Assembly (NCBI GenBank): GCA_003525075.1
Contig: DQFO01000014.1
Span: 1 to 64,000 of the forward strand
DNA: 64,000 nucleotides
From: Clostridiales bacterium
GTDB taxonomy: Bacteria; Bacillota; Clostridia; TANB77; CAG-508
Reading direction: 5' to 3'
Both the position numbers and the translations under genes were made by a program. Positions 1 to 7,591 of the stretch are shown here, piece after piece (the stretch's first letter is position 1; each line of letters starts with the position of its first letter). The notes under the pieces were generated by a model, which ran no database searches, had not been told where the DNA came from, and saw nothing but the letters and a program-made list of their open reading frames with translations.

Positions 1-1293
1 TACTAATCCATTTTGATCTACTGTTGCTACTTTTGAATTACTACTTACCCATATTAATGTCTCTTCTGATGTATTTGGTTCTATTGTTGCATTTATTTGT
101 AATTTTTCTTCTATTTCTATTGCAGAATTTGATGGTGCTAAATTTATTCCTGCTATTGTTGCTCCTACTACTATTCTACATTGGGCTGTACATCCGTTTT
201 CAGTCTTTGCTGTTACTGTTGCTAATCCATTGCTTATTCCTTTTACTAATCCTTGTTGATTTACTTGTACAACATTATCGTTTGAACTTGTCCATGTTAT
301 TCCTGTATATATATTGGCTGATGCTGGTGTTATTACTGCTGTTAATTGCATATTTTTACTTGTTGTTGTATCTATTACTGCATTTGTTTTATTTAAACTT
401 ATTGCTGTTGGACTTGTTACTACTTTTACTTTACATATTTTGGTTAATCCATTTACTGTTTTCGCTGTTACTGTTGCCTCTCCATTACTTATTCCTGTTA
501 TTGTTCCAAATTCATCTACTCTTGCTATACTTGTATTACTACTTGTCCATGTTATATTTTTATTTGCTGAATCTGGCGTTATTGTTGGTGTTATTTGTAC
601 TGTTTTATTTCCTGAACTTAAGTCTATTGTTATTTCTGTATTTGACAATATTATTTCTTTTGGACTTGTTATTACTGTTACTTGACATTTTGTTTCTAAT
701 TTATCCATTTTTGCTGTTATTACTGCTGATCCATTATTTTTCCCTGTTACTGTTATTTCTGTATTTGATTTCTTTTGTATTGTTACTACATTTGAATTAC
801 TTGTTTCCCATTTTATATTCGAATTATTAACATTTGTTATTGCCTTTATTACTTGACTACTTCCTTTTTCCAATGCATTTAATTCACTTGGATCTAATTT
901 TAAATATGGAGTTTTTTGGTATTCTTCCATATCTTGTACTGTTCCATTTTCCCATACTGCATACTCATTTCCAGTTGCTGTAAATGTAACACTATAATAT
1001 CCATCTTTCTTTTCTAAGGTATAATCTTTTACTTCATCTCCTACATTTTGGTTCAAATATTTCTTTAAATTTACTTCATCAATTTTAGAATTCGAACTTT
1101 TTCCAATAGCTGCTGCTACTGATGTATTCAATACTTCTTTTTCTTCTACTGCTCCTGCAAATTTTTTTGAATCTTTTGCTTGATTTATTATTCCATTCTC
1201 TCCAGTAAGATATGATATTGTTACTCCTGAAATTATTAGTAATACTATCACTGTTACTGTTAGTGCTATTAATGTTATTCCTTTGTTTTTCAT
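1..1293 (-). CDS. Big2-repeat surface protein with pilin-like leader (C-terminus outside window)
   Basis: The gene starts at an ATG (complement of 1291-1293) behind an AAAGGAG site and runs off the window edge, so 431 codons are visible. The N-terminus has a short basic stretch, then GITLIALTV and a hydrophobic helix ending in SYLTGENGI. This resembles a type IV prepilin signal, but Ala sits where pilins have Glu5. From about residue 145 there are repeated bacterial Ig-like group 2 (Big2) units, each with a TWTSSN-type strand, a VATVD/IARVDEFG strand and a final GxATVTAK strand; at least four are seen. Big2 domains are common in secreted adhesins and wall proteins. A surface location is inferred; the ligand is unknown. 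It has its own promoter at 1331-1359. Confidence 0.85.
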   Translation of the reverse strand, partial: MKNKGITLIALTVTVIVLLIISGVTISYLTGENGIINQAKDSKKFAGAVEEKEVLNTSVAAAIGKSSNSKIDEVNLKKYLNQNVGDEVKDYTLEKKDGYYSVTFTATGNEYAVWENGTVQDMEEYQKTPYLKLDPSELNALEKGSSQVIKAITNVNNSNIKWETSNSNVVTIQKKSNTEITVTGKNNGSAVITAKMDKLETKCQVTVITSPKEIILSNTEITIDLSSGNKTVQITPTITPDSANKNITWTSSNTSIARVDEFGTITGISNGEATVTAKTVNGLTKICKVKVVTSPTAISLNKTNAVIDTTTSKNMQLTAVITPASANIYTGITWTSSNDNVVQVNQQGLVKGISNGLATVTAKTENGCTAQCRIVVGATIAGINLAPSNSAIEIEEKLQINATIEPNTSEETLIWVSSNSKVATVDQNGLV

Positions 1294-1330
1294 GTATATT
1301 TCTCCTTTGTTAGTATCTTTTTTCAGAAAT

Positions 1331-1359
1331 ATTATAGTTCTACTTTTTTTAATTTTCAA
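1331..1359 (-). promoter_or_regulatory. Sigma-A promoter of the Big2 gene
   Basis: Minus-strand reading gives TTGAAA, a 17-base spacer and TATAAT, about 40 bases upstream of the start codon at 1293. Confidence 0.65.
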
Positions 1360-1376
1360 TACTTTTTTCCATTTTT

Positions 1377-1406
1377 TTGAATATTTTTTCACTATTTTCA
1401 TAAAAT
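1377..1406 (+). promoter_or_regulatory. Putative promoter of the DacF-like gene
   Basis: TTGAAT, an 18-base spacer and TAAAAT lie just before the ribosome binding site at 1415-1421. The promoter diverges from the one serving the Big2 gene. Confidence 0.45.
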
Positions 1407-1427
1407 ATATTTATGAAAGGACTTGTT

Positions 1428-2654
1428 ATGAAATATAAATTTTTATGTTGTTTTATTTTATTGGTTATTGGTTTATCCCCTATGACATTAGCATATTCTA
1501 CAAGCTACAGTTGGTCTGTTTTAGATAGCAGTATTGAAACATCTGCTCAATCTTCTGCAAACGTTCAAAATGATAATTTCCTTAATCTAGATGCAGAAAG
1601 TGCAATTTTAATTGAGCAAAATTCTGGTCAAATTTTGTATAGTCATAACATTCATGAAAAATTACATCCTGCTAGTGTTACAAAAATAATGAGTTTATTA
1701 TTAATCATGGAAGCTCTTGATTCAGGAAAAATAACTTTAGAAACCCAAATTCCTTGTAGTGAAAATGCTGCTAATATGGGAGGTTCACAAATTTGGCTTG
1801 ATCCTCGCGAAAATTTAAGTGTTAATGATATGTTAAAAGCAATAGCTGTTGTTAGTGCAAATGATTGTGTTACTGCTATGGCTGAATATTTAGGTGGTTC
1901 TACAGAAAATTTTGTAAAAATGATGAATGAAAAAGCCAAAGAACTTGGAATGAATGATACAAATTTCGTTAATTGTCATGGTCTTGATGAAGATGATCAT
2001 CTAACATCTGCATATGATATTGCATTAATGTCTCGTGAATTATTAACAAAACATCCTCAAATAACAAATTATACAACAATTTGGACAGATTCTCTTAGAG
2101 ATGGAAAATCTGCATTATCTAATACAAATAAATTAGTACGTAATTATTCTGGATGTACTGGTTTAAAAACTGGCTCTACATCTAAAGCATTATTTAATTT
2201 ATCAGCATCTGCAACTCGTAATGATTTATCATTAATTTCTGTAATTATGAAAGCTCCTACTTCTGCAATTAGATTTTCTAATGCTTCTACTCTACTTGAT
2301 TATGGATTTAATACATTTTCTTATAAATCTTTTGCTACAAAAGGTGAAGTTTTTAAATCTATTCCTGTAACAAAAGGAACTGCTGACACAATAAATGCCA
2401 TTTATGAATCTTCTCCATCATTTTTGATAAAAAAAGGCGAAGAATCTAGTATTACTTATGAAATTAATCTTCCAGAAAGTATTCAAGCACCTATAACTCA
2501 AGGTCAACAACTTGGTACAATTTCATATTATTTAAACAATGATAAAATTGCAGAAGTAAGTCTTATTGCTGAAAATTCTATTAATAAAATTTCATTTATT
2601 AATATAATGAAATCTCTATTTAGCAATTGGTTCAATTTAACTCGTTCTTCGTAA
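1428..2654 (+). CDS. dacF: D-alanyl-D-alanine carboxypeptidase (PBP5/DacF family)
   Basis: This is a low-molecular-weight penicillin-binding protein that removes the terminal D-Ala of peptidoglycan pentapeptides outside the membrane. All three serine-peptidase S11 motifs are present: SVTK in HPASVTKIMS, SAN in VVSANDCVTA, and KTG in GLKTGST. A signal peptide occupies about residues 1-25, and a C-terminal PBP5-type beta domain follows the catalytic domain. The ATG at 1428 is preferred over that at 1413 because GAAAGGA at 1415-1421 gives a 6-base spacing; this gives 408 residues. There is no obvious amphipathic C-terminal anchor, but the last 30 residues are moderately hydrophobic. The symbol dacF is by family resemblance; dacA or dacB type is possible. 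Confidence 0.92.
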   Translation: MKYKFLCCFILLVIGLSPMTLAYSTSYSWSVLDSSIETSAQSSANVQNDNFLNLDAESAILIEQNSGQILYSHNIHEKLHPASVTKIMSLLLIMEALDSGKITLETQIPCSENAANMGGSQIWLDPRENLSVNDMLKAIAVVSANDCVTAMAEYLGGSTENFVKMMNEKAKELGMNDTNFVNCHGLDEDDHLTSAYDIALMSRELLTKHPQITNYTTIWTDSLRDGKSALSNTNKLVRNYSGCTGLKTGSTSKALFNLSASATRNDLSLISVIMKAPTSAIRFSNASTLLDYGFNTFSYKSFATKGEVFKSIPVTKGTADTINAIYESSPSFLIKKGEESSITYEINLPESIQAPITQGQQLGTISYYLNNDKIAEVSLIAENSINKISFINIMKSLFSNWFNLTRSS

Positions 2655-2681
2655 TTATGCTTTCCCTTATTTTTAGTATAT

Positions 2682-2710
2682 AAAAGACCAGATAAAAAAT
2701 CTGGTCTTTT
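2682..2710. terminator. Bidirectional terminator between dacF-like and VanW genes
   Basis: An 11-bp perfect stem (AAAAGACCAGA with its complement) around an AT-rich loop is flanked by T- and A-runs. It serves both convergent genes and overlaps the VanW stop codon. Confidence 0.85.
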
Positions 2711-3350
2711 ACATTTCTATTATTTTGGCTGTTACATCTTTTTCTTGACATTCCATAATAATTTTTATTGTTTTATTTGTATTATTTTTGAATTTAAAAT
2801 CATAACTTCCATATGCTACTGCTGCATCTTTACCTTTTTCTATATATGGCACATATCCACTATGTTCATGTCTTTCTATAATTTCTAATCCATCAACTTT
2901 AAGAACTGCATTATATAAAGTTGTACTTACTTGACAATTTCCTCCACCAAGACCTTGTTTCTTCTCTCCATCTACATATACATCTGCTTCCTGATATCCC
3001 TTTTCTTTTGTTGCTTTTCCAACAGTATTGCAAAATGAAAATATTTCTTCTGGTTTTATTTCTGTATTTGTTAATGAATCACATGTTATTCGCATATTAT
3101 TTTGTCTTGCTTTTTCTTTATTATGAATTTTTGTAGAAAAATTTGCAATTTCTTTTTCTGTTTGTTCTGTCACTTGTTGTGTATCTGTTGTACTTTGTGT
3201 TGACTTAATATCAATCTCATCTAGATTATTTTTGTTTGTACTACTTCTTTGAGCTTGATAATTTAGACTATCATTATTTGTTTTAAAAATCCATATACCT
3301 ATTCCTAACATAATTCCAATTAACACTATAAACAAAAAAGTTTTTTTCAT
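2709..3350 (-). CDS. VanW family protein, membrane-anchored
   Basis: The 213-residue protein has one N-terminal membrane helix (about residues 4-22), a Ser/Thr/Gln-rich spacer, and a VanW domain from about residue 85. The domain signature is the stretch SFCNTVGKATKEKGY followed by GLGGGNCQVSTTLYNAVL, conserved in the family. VanW is an accessory gene of some vancomycin resistance clusters, but most homologues are chromosomal and of unknown biochemical function, thought to act at the cell wall. No van resistance genes are nearby, so resistance should not be inferred. A second VanW protein with different composition is at 39487-40290. Confidence 0.85.
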   Translation of the reverse strand: MKKTFLFIVLIGIMLGIGIWIFKTNNDSLNYQAQRSSTNKNNLDEIDIKSTQSTTDTQQVTEQTEKEIANFSTKIHNKEKARQNNMRITCDSLTNTEIKPEEIFSFCNTVGKATKEKGYQEADVYVDGEKKQGLGGGNCQVSTTLYNAVLKVDGLEIIERHEHSGYVPYIEKGKDAAVAYGSYDFKFKNNTNKTIKIIMECQEKDVTAKIIEM

Positions 3351-3419
3351 TTAATATTTTTCCTTCCTTATATAATATATTTTTTCTTGACTTTATTTTG
3401 TCCAAAACCTCAAAAAATA

Positions 3420-3448
3420 TTGACAAATCAATAAAAAAAACGTATAAT
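3420..3448 (+). promoter_or_regulatory. Consensus sigma-A promoter upstream of the 56-residue gene
   Basis: TTGACA and TATAAT are separated by exactly 17 bases, a perfect match to the vegetative consensus. It is followed by AAAGGAG and an ATG at 3483. Confidence 0.8.
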
Positions 3449-3482
3449 TGTTATGTATTAAATTTTTAAAGGAGATTTTATT

Positions 3483-3653
3483 ATGTTAGCTAAATATTGG
3501 AAAAAAATAGGATTATTTATTTTAATAGTTGCTTGTATTTTTAATATTATGAATAAGCTTGTAAAAAAAGTATCTTTAAATACTGAGTTAGAAGCTTCTG
3601 CAACATATGTAAATCAAATTAATCAAGAAGAAAATAAAAATTTAAACAAATAA
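3483..3653 (+). CDS. Small hypothetical membrane protein (56 aa)
   Basis: This short reading frame starts at ATG 3483, 7-8 bases after an AAAGGAG site, and is driven by a consensus promoter at 3420-3448, which supports it being real. The protein starts with MLAKYWKKIG, has one hydrophobic segment (GLFILIVACIFNIM) and then a polar, Lys/Asn/Glu-rich tail, a type II-like single-pass layout. I do not recognise the family. It lies directly upstream of rpmE, with about 77 bases between its stop and the L31 start, and may be co-transcribed with it. Confidence 0.65.
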   Translation: MLAKYWKKIGLFILIVACIFNIMNKLVKKVSLNTELEASATYVNQINQEENKNLNK

Positions 3654-3730
3654 GCTTGAAAAAAGTATAAAGATATGGTAATATAATAAAAGGCAAAAAT
3701 TACTATTGTAAGAAAGAGGTGAATTTGCAA

Positions 3731-3931
3731 ATGAAAGAAGGAATACATCCAGCATATAATCAAACAACTATTACATGTGCTTGCGGTAATGTTATAGAAG
3801 TTGGTTCTACAAAAAAAGATTTAAAAGTTGATGTTTGCTCAAAATGTCATCCATATTGGACAGGAAACTTAAGACTTGACACTAAAGGTGGTAGAGCAGA
3901 TAAATTTAAGAAAAAATACGGTCTTGCATAA
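3731..3931 (+). CDS. rpmE: 50S ribosomal protein L31
   Basis: This is the small zinc-binding protein of the large ribosomal subunit at the central protuberance, 66 residues long as is usual. It begins MKEGIHPAY and carries paired cysteines CACG and [10 protein letters not shown], so it is the zinc-containing (C+) form. An upstream in-frame GTG at 3719 lies inside the ribosome binding site AGAGGTG; the ATG at 3731 gives normal spacing and the normal family N-terminus. A strong terminator follows at once. Confidence 0.96.
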   Translation: MKEGIHPAYNQTTITCACGNVIEVGSTKKDLKVDVCSKCHPYWTGNLRLDTKGGRADKFKKKYGLA

Positions 3932-3936
3932 AAAAA

Positions 3937-3965
3937 GAAAACATTTTAAAATGTTTTCTTTTTTT
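3937..3965 (+). terminator. rpmE terminator
   Basis: A GAAAACATTTTAAAATGTTTTC palindrome (3937-3958) is followed by a run of T, six bases after the rpmE stop codon. Confidence 0.85.
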
Positions 3966-3986
3966 ATATCTATTCTTAATATTCAA

Positions 3987-4011
3987 AAAAACGACTCAAT
4001 GAGCCGTTTTT
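3987..4011 (-). terminator. Terminator of the glucosaminidase/cohesin-like operon
   Basis: An AAAACGGCTCA / TGAGTCGTTTT stem forms in the minus-strand RNA with one G-U pair and a trailing U-run. In the plus-strand RNA the same position is an A-C mismatch, so it belongs to the minus-strand genes. Confidence 0.75.
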
Positions 4012-4014
4012 ATT

Positions 4015-5502
4015 TTAAAAATGTTTTCCTCTAGTTTTTGTTCTTTTTGCTTTTGAATCTTTTCCATCTTGATCCGCAAAATATTCTTCAAGCATTCTTT
4101 TTCTTTCTATGTCCTCATCATTTTTCTCTGATACATTATCATTATAATCATTAGAAGTATTTTCTTCTTTATATTCTACTTCTACCGGCTGATCATTTAT
4201 TTTTTCTTCATCGTGTTGAGTATTATCATTATAATAATCATCATTAAAGTTTGTACTATATGGATTTTCATCATTCATATCATCATTGTAATAATTATCA
4301 TCCATATTTCCATTATCTGACAATTCCTGATGTTCAAACATTGCTCTATCTAATTCTTCTGCTCCTGGGAACTCAATCTCCTCTTCTTCATCTTTTTTGA
4401 TTTTTATTTTTAATATTATTGAAACTATTATTGTTAATATTAAAAATACTAAAACTGCAACTAATATATATTGTTCTTGTCCCCAAGTTTCTGGTTTTAA
4501 CCAGTCAACTTTTCCTACAATTTGTTGATTTTCACTTTTTGTTGATGTACTTTCTGTTTTTGTTGTTGAAGTTGTTATTTTTGTATTTTCAGAACTTGTT
4601 GTTGATGAAGTTTCTTCTTTTGTTGAAGTTGTCGTTGGTTCAGTTGGTGGTTGTTCATCTATTACTGGCTCTTCTACTGGTGTAGCTGTTTGCTCTCCAG
4701 CTTTTCTTGTAATATTTAGTGTATATGTTTTCTTTGTTTTTCCATCTTCTGCAACAACTACAATTTCAACTTTATTTTCTCCTTCATTTAATGCGATATT
4801 TCCATCTCCTGATTTTACTTTTGCATTTGAGTCTTTGGTTGTTGCATATATATATACTTTTTCGGCTTCATTTGGAACCTCTACATTGTATTGATATGTA
4901 TCTGGTTTAAATCCTTTAAAATCATATTGTTTTGGATTTAAGCCTAAATCTCTTAATCTTGCTTCTGATGACTTTGTTGTACTATTATTATTTGAACTTG
5001 CTGAATTGTTTGATGTGTTGTTATTTGAACTTCCTGCATTATTTGATGTATTATTATTTTCTGTTGGTGTCTCTGTTTTTGGGGCTTTTACTGTTAATAT
5101 TGCATTATTATCAACATTAGGTAAATCTTCATCATTGACATTTGCTATTCCAGTAATTCTAAATTTTATCTTATATGTTGTATCTGATGTTACTGTTGGC
5201 ACTTTAAATGTATAACTTCCTAAATCCGTTATTCCTGTTGCTGAAGCTCCTGATATTTTAGTTCCATTTGCTGTTCCACTTGGACCAGCACTAGAACTAA
5301 CTAATTCAAGTCCTGAATTATCAACCAATTCCAAGTTATAAGCTCCTAATGTTTCTTTTGAAGTTATTGATATTGTTACATTTCCATCACCAGAATTAAC
5401 TTGCTTATCTGTTGAAACAATATTTGAAGCATTAACTTTTGTTTCTAAAATTAAAATTGAAAATATTGCTATAAGTAATATGTTAAATATCTTTTTTTTC
5501 AC
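4015..5502 (-). CDS. Membrane-anchored protein with cohesin-like and cadherin-like domains
   Basis: The 495-residue protein has a signal peptide (about 1-25); a beta-rich domain at about 27-140 whose pattern (GAYNLELVDNSGLELVSS ... LGSYTFKVPTVTSDTTYKIKF) resembles cohesin modules; an Asn/Ser linker; a cadherin-like beta-sandwich at about 180-270 (LNPKQYDFKGFKPDTYQYNV, KTYTLNITRKA); a Thr/Ser/Glu linker; one membrane helix (about 345-370); and a long acidic cytoplasmic tail with a basic C-terminus (KAKRTKTRGKHF). The layout is that of a type I membrane receptor. It follows a dockerin-bearing glucosaminidase by 18 bases in one operon. I infer that it may dock that enzyme at the membrane. The cohesin assignment is by eye only; a generic carbohydrate-binding-like sandwich is possible. 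Confidence 0.7.
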   Translation of the reverse strand: MKKKIFNILLIAIFSILILETKVNASNIVSTDKQVNSGDGNVTISITSKETLGAYNLELVDNSGLELVSSSAGPSGTANGTKISGASATGITDLGSYTFKVPTVTSDTTYKIKFRITGIANVNDEDLPNVDNNAILTVKAPKTETPTENNNTSNNAGSSNNNTSNNSASSNNNSTTKSSEARLRDLGLNPKQYDFKGFKPDTYQYNVEVPNEAEKVYIYATTKDSNAKVKSGDGNIALNEGENKVEIVVVAEDGKTKKTYTLNITRKAGEQTATPVEEPVIDEQPPTEPTTTSTKEETSSTTSSENTKITTSTTKTESTSTKSENQQIVGKVDWLKPETWGQEQYILVAVLVFLILTIIVSIILKIKIKKDEEEEIEFPGAEELDRAMFEHQELSDNGNMDDNYYNDDMNDENPYSTNFNDDYYNDNTQHDEEKINDQPVEVEYKEENTSNDYNDNVSEKNDEDIERKRMLEEYFADQDGKDSKAKRTKTRGKHF

Positions 5503-5520
5503 AATTATTCCTCTCTCTCT

Positions 5521-7266
5521 TTATAATTCTATTTTATAAGTATCTACAGCATATTTTAAAATTCTTAATGAATCTCTTGCATCAATTATTCCATCTTTGT
5601 TTAGGTCCGCTGATTTTGCATATTCATTATTTAATTCATATGTTCCAACTGCATATTTTAAAATTCTTAATGAATCTCTTGCATCTACAACTCCATCTCC
5701 ACTTACATCTCCAAGAACTGAAATTGTATATTTATCATTTACAACATAACCTGTTGCAAGATTTGATTCGTTTGAAACCACTTCACCATTTGAATTTTTT
5801 ACAACTATTTCTGCTCCTAATAATTCTTTTAAATCTGTGATTGTTGAATTTGGAATTGATGTTATTTCATTTGTAGTATTATTTGTTCTTATTTTTTCAT
5901 TTTCTACAATTTCTTTATTTTCATCATCAGGATTTTCTGGAACATCTGGTGTTGGATTATCAGGAGTATCTTTTCCATTATCTTCTTTTACTGGAACTAA
6001 ATATAATTTATATACAGGCTCATCATCAGATGTTGATCTTGCAGCATATCCTTCTACACCATTTGATTTTCTAACAAAATCCCAATATGTACCTGCAACT
6101 TTTTCTGTTGCTTTTTCAATTACTGTTACAACCTCATTTAGATATATTTTTTCTCCAATATATGTTCCATTTGGATTATCTCTTAATCTTAAACTTGGAT
6201 TTGCATTACATTTTACTAAATTACTATTTATTTCAGGAGTTTCATTATTATCTGTATTTGGTCTTTCGCATGCTGTATTTGGCATGTTTTTATATACTGG
6301 AATTATAAATGTATAATCCATATCTATTGATTCACATTCTTCAAATGCTACTCTTAATTTTGTTCCTTCATTTTGTGGGGCCATTATATTTTGTTGATAT
6401 TGATGCCAATATAATCCTGCTTCTGAATTATCAACATCAAATTTTTGAAGATACATTGTATTTTGTCCTCTATTAATATATCCTTTTGAGATAAATTCAA
6501 CACCTCCATCAATTGATAATTCAATTGATGTCCAACCTTCTTGTTCAGCTCTAGCAAGCCCATTTAATATAACGTTGTCTTTTCCGCTTCCACTAGCACC
6601 AATATTAAATACATTATATACCCCAACATATTGATCATTATACCCTTCACCTTTTACTAATGGTGATGTTCCATTTCCTTGTTCTTGTAATATTCTTGCT
6701 ATTACATAATAAACATTTACATTATATTTTTTTGATGCCTCTATAATTGCATTTATGTATGATTCATTATTCCAAAAATCATATTTTTTTAACATTGCTT
6801 GTATTGTCTCAATTTTATAATCTGTATATGTTAATTCTAAAAACTGAAAAACATCTGATGAATTTAATGAATTCCTTGGATCCATCATATATTTTAATGC
6901 TGATTGTGATGCACAATGCCATTTTCCTGAATCATATGTTGCATTACCACAAATAGGACATATCCATTCTCCTACATATGAATTACTTGTTGGTACTAAG
7001 TTTCTTGGTGATGAACCATGTCCTACATATTCATTTTCAATTACCTCATTCCAATCTAAATCTGTATATAATATTTTAAAATTCCAATTTGGATGTTCAT
7101 TTTTTAAATTTTGTATCATTTCTTTTATTTGTGGATATGTATTTGAATCTAGATTTTCTATATCTTGACTAATTGTTTGATTTACTGCAAATGTTTTAGT
7201 AAAAAAGCAAAAATATTGCAATATTAAAATTATCATTATTAAAATAAAAATTAACTTTTTTTTCAT
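5521..7266 (-). CDS. Endo-beta-N-acetylglucosaminidase with SH3 and C-terminal dockerin
   Basis: This is a secreted peptidoglycan hydrolase of 581 residues. A signal peptide covers about 1-27. A LytD-type glucosaminidase region spans about 40-310, with likely catalytic Glu195 in ARILQEQGNG and a conserved YNVFNIGA stretch. It contains an unusual CPIC...HC insertion (Cys103, Cys106, Cys118). A bacterial SH3-like domain lies at about 345-430, followed by a Pro/Asp/Asn linker. Two dockerin repeats end the protein (about 515-581), each with a complete calcium loop (DVSGDGVVDARD and DLNKDGIIDARD) and the same SLRILKYAV helix. Dockerins bind cohesins, and the next gene in the operon encodes a cohesin-like membrane protein. 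The promoter is at 7338-7367. Confidence 0.88.
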   Translation of the reverse strand: MKKKLIFILIMIILILQYFCFFTKTFAVNQTISQDIENLDSNTYPQIKEMIQNLKNEHPNWNFKILYTDLDWNEVIENEYVGHGSSPRNLVPTSNSYVGEWICPICGNATYDSGKWHCASQSALKYMMDPRNSLNSSDVFQFLELTYTDYKIETIQAMLKKYDFWNNESYINAIIEASKKYNVNVYYVIARILQEQGNGTSPLVKGEGYNDQYVGVYNVFNIGASGSGKDNVILNGLARAEQEGWTSIELSIDGGVEFISKGYINRGQNTMYLQKFDVDNSEAGLYWHQYQQNIMAPQNEGTKLRVAFEECESIDMDYTFIIPVYKNMPNTACERPNTDNNETPEINSNLVKCNANPSLRLRDNPNGTYIGEKIYLNEVVTVIEKATEKVAGTYWDFVRKSNGVEGYAARSTSDDEPVYKLYLVPVKEDNGKDTPDNPTPDVPENPDDENKEIVENEKIRTNNTTNEITSIPNSTITDLKELLGAEIVVKNSNGEVVSNESNLATGYVVNDKYTISVLGDVSGDGVVDARDSLRILKYAVGTYELNNEYAKSADLNKDGIIDARDSLRILKYAVDTYKIEL

Positions 7267-7337
7267 TTTTTCTCCTCTTCTTACAGTATTTTATATATTC
7301 TCTACTTTTGTTATTTTTTTCATTTTTCTTCGACAAT

Positions 7338-7367
7338 AGTATATCATTTTTTTATTCTTAAAGTCAA
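7338..7367 (-). promoter_or_regulatory. Promoter of the glucosaminidase/cohesin-like operon
   Basis: On the minus strand TTGACT, an 18-base spacer and TATACT precede the gene by about 70 bases. It lies back to back with the U32 gene promoter. Confidence 0.6.
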
Positions 7368-7421
7368 CCTTGATGATATGTATTTTATATTACATTTATA
7401 TTACAAATTCCTTAATTTTTC

Positions 7422-7451
7422 TTGTAGTTTCTACCTTTTTTATGATATAAT
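7422..7451 (+). promoter_or_regulatory. Promoter of the U32 peptidase gene
   Basis: TTGTAG, an 18-base spacer and TATAAT are followed by a leader of about 130 bases containing two hairpins. Confidence 0.55.
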
Positions 7452-7457
7452 GTTTTT

Positions 7458-7591
7458 TATTATGTAGGAAAAATCTCCTAGTAGGTGATTTTTTCGTATA
7501 GAATAATTATGGGGATTATTAGAATTTCTAAGCAATTTCCATTGCATAGAAATTCTTAAATCCGTTTTTTATAATGATTGGAGGATTTATG
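7458..7591 (+). promoter_or_regulatory. Structured 5' leader of the U32 gene with two hairpins
   Basis: The 325-base gap between the divergent genes at 7266 and 7592 holds two promoters and this leader. The first hairpin (7470-7493) pairs AAAATCTCC with GGTGATTTT and is followed by T-rich sequence, like an intrinsic terminator. The second (7521-7556) has a perfect 10-bp arm AGAATTTCTA/TAGAAATTCT with an inner GCAA/TTGC pair and a T-run after it. Both lie between promoter and ribosome binding site, which suggests attenuation. I do not recognise a known riboswitch class. Confidence 0.5.

Noticed and set aside
24..830. 268-residue plus-strand open frame, extremely Leu-rich
   Set aside because: It is antisense to the Big2-repeat gene. 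Minus-strand codons such as ACA, AAT and TTA read as Leu-rich strings on the other strand. No ribosome binding site or domain is seen.
2709..3350. Vancomycin resistance determinant
   Set aside because: VanW-domain proteins are common chromosomal genes; no vanA/B-type ligase, vanH, vanX or vanRS is present.
3656..3687. Separate promoter for rpmE
   Set aside because: TTGAAA and TATAAT are present but 20 bases apart, too far for a normal sigma-A promoter; read-through from 3420-3448 is as likely.
3719..3733. GTG start for rpmE
   Set aside because: The GTG is part of the AGAGGTG ribosome binding site; the ATG at 3731 gives the standard L31 N-terminus.
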